The notes beneath the pieces were generated by a model. That model had not been told where the DNA came from. It ran no database searches and saw only the letters and a program-made list of their open reading frames with translations. This document shows, piece by piece, positions 27,101 through 39,100 of a DNA stretch of 64,000 nt. Each line of letters begins with the position of its first letter. Within the stretch, counting starts at the first letter, position 1. The position numbers and the translations under genes were made by a program. The DNA is from Saxidomus purpurata (lineage: Eukaryota; Mollusca; Bivalvia; Venerida; Veneridae): positions 4,340,663-4,404,662 of the forward strand of contig JAFMSR010000001.1 of assembly GCA_022818135.1 (NCBI GenBank). Reading direction: 5' to 3'.

Positions 27101-30100
27101 CACGTATTTTAGAAACAATTTTTGACTACGAGGAAATTTAAATCCCCAAGTGAAGGAGAGCAAACATGGCTCAATGGGGTCCCTTATTTCACCGATTACC
27201 AATGACTAAAGGGCAGATTTCATCAGCTTAAAGCTTTAGACTGATTTGCATTGAATGATTGTGCCTTAACTTTCAAAAAAGAACTTAAGATGTTTGATTA
27301 GAGATTTGTATTATTTTGAATGTTAAACATGGGTTTAATGTAGAGCAGAATGATCAGAGTAACTGGATAGCTTTGACTTGATTCAGATTTTGTAAAATAC
27401 AATAGTTTGAGATTTTTGTCTTTTCTTTTCAATATCCTATAAAGTAGGGGGTTTAAATGGAGATGTTTAATCAAATCATATATTATGACCATTTTTTTAA
27501 CCAATAAGACAACTGCATGTTGCAAACTTCTGAATTTCTTTTTGCTTTTTGATATTTAAAAGTGCATTTTTAGCTCGTCTGATGTTTGAAAAAAATGACG
27601 AGCTATTGTCTTCACTTGATTGTCCGTGTCGTCGTCGTCTGCATTTAGGTCGGCATTGGTTAAGTTTTGCGTTTAGGTCACTTTCGTGGAAACTATCAAA
27701 GCTATCACTTTGAAACTTGGACAACTTATTCATCTAATACCCTTCTTTGCAGTGTATGCTTTAGATGCTGAGTGTGACCTGTTTTTTTGGGTAAAAAATG
27801 TGGATTTTGAGAATTGGACATAGCTTTTTCATTTTTTGTTTATAATAATAGATTAATTTCAAGTTTTCACAAACAATTAATGGACAGTGTACTTCAACAT
27901 AATCAAATGTGTTTTTGAGTCATGCATTTGGAGGAGGGGGGAATATTTAAGTATTTTTGGACATTGTCATTTTTAGCTAGTCTGATTTTTTTAAGTTCTG
28001 CGTCACTTACATGCAAACTATCAAAGCTATCACTTTGAAACTTGGAATACCTGTTCACTATCAAATGTACAGTAGAATGAAGGAAGAGTTCCACAAGTTA
28101 CATGACCCTGTCATGTATTTTGACTGGATTAGTGCCCCTTCTTTACTTAGAAAGTTCACACACACAATATTTTGTAACAGTGAACATATCGCAACAAAAC
28201 TTAGTTTATATGAAGTATTTATGAATATCTTTAATTGGATTGTGTTTTGGGGCGCCTGAGGTCTAGGTCACTGTTACTAAAAAAGGAAAACTGTAATATA
28301 TTCAATATCTTTATAGTTGACATAATGTAACCAACTTTTGCTGGTAGTAATTATTTAAGAAGATCTTTAATGGGGTTGTGTTTTGGGTCTCCAGGGGTCA
28401 AGGTCACTTAACTAAAAATAGAAAAATAATAATATATGTAATATATATATATTTACAACTGACATAAAGTAACTAAATTATTTAGTGTGTTATACATATA
28501 AATGAAGACTTTTATTGGGATTGTGGCTCATGGTCAAGGTTTTTTTTCTCTAAAAATAGAAAATTGGGAAAAGTACAATATCTTTAGTAGCAATTGAATT
28601 ATTGTGACCAAACTTAGTGTCTAGTAATTATTTACGAAAAGCTTTTGCAGAATTATTTTTCGGGTAAGGTCAAGGACACTGTTACTTAAAAAATGGTTAT
28701 AAATAAACCGTAAAAGGATAAAATCAGACGAGCGTCAGGCACCCGCTGGCGGTGCTCTTGTTTCATAACATGATTGTTTAAGAGCTCGTCATAATAATAA
28801 AGCCACAGTCAGTCAATATACTGATTTTCTTACGGCTTCATAATCAAGAATCCTATTTCTGCCCTCTAATTATGAATCAGAGAGATAATTATCTATTTAT
28901 TAACAAGGTTTTCAACAAAATCCTTGTCATAAGATTGGGAAACATTAAGTGGGTATTCAGGCGGATGGTGTCAAACAAGAGATTCCAGTCAATAACTTTA
29001 GTTGGGAATGAGTATTGCCATGAAACTTGGTAAGTAGGCAGCTTATATGAAGATGTAGCTTGGGGTTGCACTTGGAGTCCCTGGGGACAAGGTGCTTGTT
29101 ACAAAAAAATCAAAACGGATTCCAATCAATAACTTTAGGTAGGAATGAGGTATTGCCATGAAACTTGGTATGTAGGTAGTTTATATGAATATGTAGCTAG
29201 GAATTGCATTTGGAGTCCTTTGGGTCAAGGTCTGTGTTACTAAAGTGAAAATAGAAAAACGGTTTACAGCCAATAACTTAGTTAGGAACGAGGTATTGCC
29301 ATGAAACTTGGTATGTAGGTATTAAGATGTAGCTTTTGATTGCTTTTGTGGTTCCTTGGGTCAAGGTTGCTGTCACAAAAGAGGAAATAAAATGGTTTCC
29401 GACCAATAACTCATGTTGGGAGTGAGTTATTGCCAGGTAGCTTATATGAAGATGTACCTTGGGATTGCATTTGGGTAAGGTTGCTGTTACTGAAAATAGA
29501 AAAACGGTCTTCAACCAATCACTCAAGGTTGGAATGAGGTACTGCCATGAAACTAGGAATGTAGGTGGCTTATTTTGAGATGTAGTTTTTGATTGCTTTT
29601 TGGTCCTTAGAGTCAAGGTCGCTGTTACTAAAAATAGAGAAAAAAAAGTTTTACACCTGTTCTTAAATGGCATGTTACAATATAGTATGATTGCTTAAAT
29701 CTATTTAAACTGGTCTTGTGACAATGCCACCTTTTTGATTGTGCTTAACTCCATACAAAAATAACCATTATGACAGTTTCTTGATTCGTTAGGGAATATC
29801 TGTAAAGGTAATTATAGAATACATGTAGTTCAATTTATTTAACATTAGCTTTTATGGTGCTACATACAGATAAGTATTACATTCATTAGATATTTACAGC
29901 TAAAGCAAACAGAATTTCCATTGGTTGTATAAAACTTTCTTACATGCCAGGAAAGATTTAATCCTTACTTATCTAATGAATTAACACAGTAATTTTGACC
30001 TCTTTTGTTCCATCACTGTTACATTGTCTTGAATGAACTGTAGGTCCATGATCTTCATGAAGCGTAATTATTTTTTTGTCAATTTAATTTTAGGGACATT

Positions 30101-33100
30101 CAAAGTCGACGAAGAGACGTCAGTATCCAAACACGTGTTTTACGGGGAACAAGATGTTGATGCTGACCCCTGAGAAACAAATGATATCACCGTGTGATAC
30201 TGATAGTAACTCAAGTATGAGACACTATGCGAGGAAAGACCGTACCCCTAACACAATCAAGAAAATGATGGAGAGGCACAGAGAAAGTGAAAGGTAATGT
30301 TTACAATGCTGTGAAGGTTTGTCTTTCTAAAGAATGCAACCGCCTATTAATTGTGTTGCCGCTAGAGATCACAATTTTATCATCCTTCCCTCCACCAGTC
30401 TTTCTGCCTATTACTTTCATAATACCGCTAAAAAAGTGCACTTTAAATTTGGAACACAGATTCATAGCAATAAGGAGAAGTGCATATACAAGAAACTTAA
30501 CTCTTGTCTCGGTAGTGTGTGAGTTTTCCTTTTATTAGCTCACCTGAGCACAAAGTGCTCAAGGTGAGTTATTGTGTTAGCCTGATTTCTGTCTGTCTGT
30601 CGTTTGTTCACACTTACCTTGTGTATGCAATAGAGAGTGCATTTTTCACTGGATCTTCATGAAACTTGGTCAGAACGACTGCCTTGATAAAACCTAGAAA
30701 GTAATTGAATATGTGTCATCTTTGGTAAAAAACTAGGTCATGGGGTCAAATCATAGAAAAAACTTGTGTATGCAATAGAGGTTGCATTTTTCATTGGATC
30801 TTCATGAAACTTGGTCAGTATAATTGCCTTGATAAAATCTAGGTCTAGTCCAAATATTGGCCATCTGGGGTCAAAAACTAGGTTACGTGGTCAAATCATA
30901 GAAAAACCTAGTGTATGCAATAGAACTTGCATTTTTCATTGATCTTCATGAAACTTGGTCAGAATGACTATACTGATTAATTTTAGATTAAGCTTGCATA
31001 GGGGTCATCTGGGGTCAAAAACTAGGTCAAGGATAGTCTAAGGAATCGGAATTAGAAAACCCATGTGTATGCAATATAGGTTGCATTTTTGCATTGGATC
31101 TTCATGAAACTTGGTCAGAATGATTGTCCTGAATGAAATCTAGGCTGAGTTTGAATATGGGTCCATCTGGGGTCAAAAACTAGGTCATGGGGTCAAATCA
31201 TATAAAAATATTAAGTGTGCAATACAGGTTGCATTTTTCATTGGATTTTCATGAAACTTGGTCAGTATGATTGTCTTAATGAAATTTAGGTTGAGTATGA
31301 ATATTGGTCATCTGAGGTAAAAAAAACTAGGTCAACACTTAAACCTGTGTATGCCATACAGATGACATTTACAACCAATCTTGAAAATTGGTCAGAATGT
31401 TTGTGTGGACCACCTGGGGCATTAAAACTAGGTCATGAGGTCAAATTCCGAGTATGTACTCTAAAGTCACATTATTAAGGCCAATGCATATGAAAGGTCG
31501 AAGGTTTGTCTTGTCAAGGTCAAACAGAATGTGTTTGTGTTTATGATATATAGTTTAGGTTTGAAATTTGGTCACATATGGTCATAAGTAGGTCTCAGGT
31601 GAGCAATATAGGGCCATCTTGGCCCTCTTGTTGTATGTATATCCTTTAACAGTTAATATCTTGGTAACTATAGGGGACAGATAGTGAAAGTTAAACATAC
31701 ATCATTTGTAACTGTGCTTATGTGAATTATCTCTCTTTGTCAGTTATATTTGGCCTGGTCTTATCTTTATCTTGATCCTTATCAATGGCAGACCAGCAAC
31801 ACTTTATTATATAACTGACTGAGGTGAAGACAATAAATTTGTCTTTAATATTTGTCTCCATTATGGGAGTGGTGTCAGAATAGCATACAAGGTTTCATAG
31901 AGCTACACCTGTCTCAACATGGTATAATCGGGGTCATGCCATTTGGTATAGTGAAAAAAGACATCTAAACAGTATGCGCTTGTTGTTAGTACACAGTTAA
32001 AATGAAGTACCGGTACTATATGAGTTTTAACTGTTGAAAACTTTACTGTTTTAAGGGTGCGACACCATAGTTTGAATGAGTCCTTGAAGGATGTGTGCAT
32101 GCGTGTACCAGGCTATGATCCAGGAGCCAAGGAAACAAAGGTTGATTATCTTAATAAGATCTAAGCATGTATATATCTTCCATAGATAAAAACAAAAAAT
32201 CGTTGCAGCTGTGATTGACAGACATGGTCCTGCAGTGTGAATGAATGTTAATGCATGTTTGTTTCATGCTGTATATAAAACAGCTGTTATTCATGAATAT
32301 TTTTTGTATAATTACAAGTTACTTGATCAGAGTAGGAATGATTTCAGCTGAAAGTATGAAAGCCCTCCGCAGGTTCTTTAGACCAGATGAAATTGCATGA
32401 ATTAGTTAAGTAGCAACTGTCTAATATGTGACACAGTCACTGAAAAACAAATTTAACAGATTACACCATCATGCAAGCACGCCATCATAATGTGCAGTGG
32501 GTACTGTACATATTGTTTATGCAAGTTTGAATTTACAATGAAAGTTTAAAACAATTACTGAAATCATCACAGACAAATCTTCTTTTGTACAAAGCACAAT
32601 TCAAATGTTGATGGAATCTTTCTTTGTTAATTTAAAAGTTTAAAATTAAAGAAAATGTGTGTTCAAGAGGGCTGGCGGGGGGAGTAAAGATGACATTTAG
32701 TTTGATCTTGGGAACTGAAGTTGACATTTAGGGGATCAGTAATGTAATATTTTGTTAGCAGGTTATACAGATGCAGAGGATTATTGGTTATGAATGTTTC
32801 CTTGAGAATACGTTCCGTGGGCTCTGTGACCAGCTCGGTGTACCCTCAAAACTTGTACTCAAGCTCAACACTCAGTTTATATCTGATGCTTTGAACAATA
32901 CACCTATAGGTGAGTACACTGTTTTTCTTTCCAAATAAAGTTGACACAGTTGAAGTAAACTAGAGCAAGCGGGTAGGAATCCACAGTAATTATGCTCTTA
33001 ACAGACAGTGTCAGTGGCTATATTCATATAGTAAAACAGTTTGACCAGTGTGAACAGATATTTATACCCCCTGAACACAAAGTGTAAGGGGGGGTATACT

Positions 33101-36100
33101 GGATTCAGCTTGTCTGTCTGTCCGTCTGTCTGTAGACGGAATCTTGTGGACACTAGATCTCCAATACCCCTGGTCAGAATTTAATGATACTTCACACAAG
33201 TGATAAGTACAATGCCTAGTTGTGCAAGGTCCATGTTTCGGGTCTATAGGTCAAAGGTCAAGGTCACAGGGGCTCGGGATAGTAAAATCTTGTGGGCGCT
33301 AAATCTCCAAAACCCCTGGTCAGAATTTGATGATACTTCACACAAGTGATAAGTACAATGCCTAGTTGTGCATGGTCCATGTTTCGGGTCTCTAGGTCAA
33401 AGGTCACAGGGGCTCGAGATGGTAAAATCTTGTGGACTAAATCTCCAAAATCCCTGGTCAGAATTTAATGGTAATTCACAGAAGTGATAAGTACAATGCC
33501 TAGTTGTGCATGGTCCAGGTTTCGGGTCTAGGTCAAAGGTCAAAGGTCACAGGGGCTCGGGATAGTAAAATATTTTGGACGCTAAATCTCCAAAACCCCT
33601 GGTCAGAATTTGATGATACTTCACACAAGTGATAAGTACAATGCCTAGTTGTGCATGGTCCAGGTTTCGGGTCTCTAGGTCAAAGGTCAAGGTCACAGGG
33701 ACTCGAGATGGTAAAATCTTGTTGATGCTAAATCTTCAAAACCCCTGGTCAGAATTTAATGATACTTCATAGAAGTGATAAGCACCATGCCTAGTTGTGC
33801 ATGGTCCATGTTTCAGGTCACTAGATCAAAGATCACAGGGGCTTGAGATAGTAAAATCTTGTGTGCTTTTAATCTCGAAACCCACTGGTCAAAATTTAAT
33901 TATACTTCACAGAAGCCTTAAGATGTGCAGGTCCAATAATCAAAGCATAATCAAAGCATCAAATATTACATGAATTTTAAATACTGTGTCAGTGGGATGT
34001 TCGGGGGGTATTCATCACCTTCAGTGATAGTTCTAGTTTACATCCCCTTAGCTGTGTAATAAACAAGCAGAAAACTGGTCAGAATAAGGTCTGTAACTGT
34101 TTAGAATGGAGCAGTTGGAAGTAGTTCACCTAACAGTGCGCAGGTTGTGACAAAACCAGCTGGTTTTGCAATAACATCTTTCTCATAATCTGTATCTCTG
34201 TCTTGAATTTGCCAGGAAATGTGCTGTTTTAATAACTAGGCCATTTGAACTTCTTACATTAATAGCAGAAATCTTTTATTATGTAGATGAGGCCTTTGTC
34301 TTGACACCATTAAACCTTCCTTGTCACAAACTGACATTATAAATCTTCTTTCCATCCTTTGTTTTCGATGTTCCATGTATTATAAGAGTATATATGTACT
34401 TAACAAGTGTATCAGAATTAAAGTTTAAATGTATGTTTACTACAGTCATGTACTTGAAGAAAATGTACTGCAAATGTTAAAAACGCCGCAATCTAGAATC
34501 TATATCTCCCTAACCCCTCAAAGACTTCTCACGAAAGTTTGGTCATTTGTTCATCTCATCCTGTCCTATCACTTGTGAACTTTATATTGCATCAGGGCCC
34601 TCACTCTACTTTGGAGGAAGGGGTCCGCAGCCCTCAGGTGGGGGAATTTTCGCGTCGTTTTTGCCAAAAGGGGGTATTTGCCTTTAATTAATTATCTATT
34701 ATAATAAGAAAAAGGAACATATAAAATTTTCGTTAAAGCTATATCTGAGTTTCAACAAAGAAGTGCAATTATTGACATTGAAAAACAAAAACGGAAATGC
34801 AGGGCTTTTTTTCCCGAAAATTGGAAAAGAGCCCAGGCCTTCTCAAATTGGGAAATTTTATGCGCGGTGTCGTCCAAATATTTTACGCATATTCTCATTC
34901 AAATTGGGAAATTTATTAATAAACTTTCACTTGAGTGCTCCCGCTGTTGCAGTGATTAAATACTACTGGCAAAATGTTAAAGAGATGTGCTCGAGTCTTA
35001 TCCCCACAGATATTTTTGTGAAATAATTTATAGATTAAACTAAACAAGTATCCCCCCCCCCACCCACAACTACCCCTCTTCAATTCTTGAATTTGGTAAA
35101 CAGCTCAAGGATGATAAACTGTAACATTTGTAAATGTTTTCATGCAATTATTGTGGTTTGTCACGTATTTTCACGACCCCGCTAATTCACGATTTTCGGG
35201 AATATTTGGTCTTTTTTTTTCGGCGATTTTAGAGAATTTAAATGAAACAAATGGTTTCTGGATATCTTAAAACGCTTAAAACAGGTCAAGGATGATAAAT
35301 TATACCATTTTTACAAGTTTTTAAGTAATTATTTTTGTTTGTCACGTATTTTCACGACCCCGCTTATGCCCGATTTTCGGAAATATTTGCCGATTTTTTG
35401 GCGATTTTAGATATTTCAAAAGCTTAAAACAGATATCGAATGTATAAATATTAATCTAAATATATACTGAATGTTATCAGACACAATTTTTGGTCATTTT
35501 TTTCGACTTCTCAGGGGGAATTTTTATCTCTGGAGGGGGAAAAAAAGATACTTTTTCGGCGGGGGAAGCAGCCGATATTCGGCGGTAAAAACAGCTGATT
35601 GAGGGCCCTGTGCATGGCCATACTCCATCCACTTGTCGACAAGTCATTTTTATTCACACGTTTTTCTAATGAAGATGAATTTTCCACTGTTTTTACCCTG
35701 CTTTCCTTTTTAGGGCAGAGTTGTCTGTATTGGGATGTGGTCTTTATTGCAGAAATGATTTTTTGAGTAATTTGTTTTGTTTATTCGTGAAAGATATATG
35801 TATAACTGATGCTTATTTCAGAAGATTTCTATCAGCCAAGCAGTTACAGAACAAGTGATGCTGATGATGAGGATGATATAGATGACCAGGATCAATTAGT
35901 GACAATTAAATCCAGGGATAATGACCTGCCTTCTGGATGCAGGGTAAATACTCCAGCAATTAGAATTGCAACCTGTTGAAAAACATAATACAGTCGGGGG
36001 GGGGGGGGGTTTGGTGTTTGGGGGTAATCTCGGAAACCTGTTCGAGCCCCATAAAGATCACCCTTTCATGTGACACCAGTACTGGTTTTTCCAGGAAGGG

Positions 36101-39100
36101 GACTTGAGAGTGACTCGATAAGCTCAAAGCTTTCTTCATAATCGAGCTAAAATAAATTAGTATAAACTAAACTTATACAGTCAAACCTGTGAACAAAGAT
36201 CATTCTGGTCTTTATTCACAAACGTCTGCACAATATTTCAACAATGCTCAGTTTTGTCCCTGATGGTCTTTTTTTGCAGGGTGGTCCTTATTCAAAGGTG
36301 GTCTTTAACACAGGTTTGACTGTTGTAAGTGTCTTTTTAAATTAAGTGTGTATCATGCACATGTTACAGTATATATATAACTGAAGTGCATGCAGAAAAT
36401 CCTCCGAAAAAAGGAATATTTCCAAACTTGTTAGTAGCATACAATGCAGGGTGTCAGTCTACAGTGATAAGCACATTGCTAATGAAATTACAATGTTTAT
36501 AAGCTTATGATTATATTGGAAGAACATTTCATGAACATCCTTACATATTTCCTTGTTCAGTGACATGTCCTGTTCATCTGTTAAGACTAAAGTTTAACAA
36601 GATGAACTAACGGAAAGATACCTCTTAAGCTCTTTTTATCCATTTGCTGGTGGGAATGGTAATGGTCTCCGTAAGTCTGTATGTCCCTCTGCGAGTTTCA
36701 GAGCTTAGATATTTGGTGTTTAGCATTTTCAAGTGGATCTCTACCAAGATTGTTCAAATTATTTCCTTTTGGTCTAAATTTGGGTTTGAATAAGTAATAC
36801 TGGTACCAGTAACTTTTTTCATTTTTTTTTCACAAATAAATTTTATAATGACTTCATATTAGGTTTGCTTGGCCTTATAACTATTAAATATTGGTAAGAA
36901 AGAATGAAGACAACCTTGACCCTGTCTCCGCCAGTATTTCTTCTGTTATGTTCTGTTCTTCTTTTCGGCAGATTACGGCCCTTTGGTTATTTCTGTATAA
37001 TATTCTTGTCCTCGCTATTTCTCAGCAATTGCTGGATGGAAGCAACAAATTTACTATCAAGGAGAGATGTACATGTCACAGGATTTACAAAAATTCCTGC
37101 TGGGGTTCTGATATTACCATACACTCAGCTGCATACACGGGTCATTATTTGACATAGTTTCAGTCATAGGTTCTTCATACATCCTATATCATTAATATCT
37201 TATTACATAACTTTACCTTTAAGGCTTTAACCATTAATGGGGGATATGGCCATCTCTGACTGCTTCTTGTTTGCAAATTAGAATAGCTTACATTACAAAC
37301 ATTTTACACAAATTAAGAATTGACAAAAGAAATTTACTATGTGAAATTAATTTAATACGTTTACTGCTGCATAAATGTTTTAATGCCTTTTTTCTGCAGC
37401 TGATCAGGTCATCTAGTATAGAAGACAACATTCTCAAGTACCCGCGAGAGAAAATATCGTCTCCAACAGTTGATTCCACAACAGACAACATCATACAGCT
37501 AGCCCCGTTGCCTCATTTCATGTCATTCCAACATACAGGCAGCACACCTAAATATATCACCGAGTATGACTATCACAGTCAGTGGACACCTCAGACGGGT
37601 TTTAAACCTGTTGAGTCATCACAGGGAATGCATTCATCTCAGGAATCTGGAATCAAAGTAGAGACACAGTCCAGTCTCGATGATGACTGTCATTTTCATG
37701 GTGAATTTTCAGATCTTATTGATTTTGTTCCCATTATTAATTTTGTCATTGTTCATGTAGTAGTTTCAGTTTCTTTTTAAAAGTTCAAGGTCATGCTGTT
37801 AAACCATCGCTGACAGTCATTTAAGTATTAGAGTTATGGCCTTTTAGAGTAGCCATAGACCTTCACTGAAATCTTTATTCCCATAAAATCATCAAAGGCT
37901 GCAACACCCTTAGCTGTATGCCTTGTTCAGATATTGATAAATGAGAAACTTCTTTAACAATAAGCTGCCTATTCCTTTTTTGACTCGTGAGTATACAGTA
38001 GACTCTGGGTATAACAACAGTTACTCCTGATATAGTGAAATTCTGAATATAGGGAACTAATTTTCTTGGTTCAATTTGTTTTCTGTCTTTATTTTGCTAT
38101 GAAAATGCTATATTAATGTAATATAAGAAACAAATTTAAATGGTCCCAAGTCATTTGTTATATACAGAGTTTACTGTAATCATTTTTTGGGGGGTTTCAT
38201 TTGTTTAGAGAGTTTAAATACCTTTCAAAAACTAGATATTAGATAAACATTCTTCCAACAACAACATATAAACGTCTGCAGATTTTTGTACAAAGATTTT
38301 AAAGAAGACTTATCATTATACTGGTTGTTGGTTCATCAAATAGGGGGATATCTGTTCTGTCTTCTACAATAATTTTCTTCAGATTTGTTCACAGTATTTG
38401 CAGACAATATTAAGTTAACTTTTCCATTTGATGTTTAAAATAATTAAATTAATTTGGTGGATGTTATACTTTTGAAAAAGTGCTTCGGTAGGAAACGTTG
38501 GTATATTTGTTATCAGGTACAAACTTTTTCAGAAATAAACAGTTTAATAGAAGAGGGACTGTATGATGATTCTGAACACTTTAGAACAATGACTCCTTCA
38601 TTCATGGTGAGTGATATAGTTTCTTGACGAAATAACAATTTCTGTTGCTGAAGAATAGAAAGAGGCTTATTTTTGGTTTTGGTGTCATTTTAATAATGTC
38701 ATCGTGGTATGGTTTCTGGCATTCATTATGCATGGTATACTTTTTGACGTTAATACGGGTATAAGTAAACAGTGTGTTCCATTGTTATATTTTGATAAAC
38801 CATTGAAAAACATAAAATACAAGGTTTTAAACCTGTTTTGACAGTCTGTTTGTAGCTCACCTGACACTTTGACACAGTATCTAATCTGAAACTACTGGGC
38901 CAATGTTGATGAAACTTGGCAGGGATGTTCCTTGCATGGAGCTCTACCAAGACTGTTCAAAGAATTCCATTCAATGCAGAAACTTGTTGCTGTGGCAACA
39001 AATAGGAAACACTTTTAAAATCTTCTCCTCTGAAACCAAAATGCCTAGAGCTTAGATATTTTGCATGTAGCATTGCCTGGTGCAGCTCTATCTAGATTAT

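Noticed and set aside
29278..29673. 131-residue minus-strand open frame
   Set aside because: It runs across tandem repeat core units, and its periodic peptide (QVSWQYL…) mirrors the DNA repeat. There is no domain and no splice context.
37271..37780. 169-residue plus-strand frame as a separate gene
   Set aside because: Only 37400-37700 is coding. The frame extends past good acceptor and donor sites on both sides and is exon 6 of the bHLH gene.
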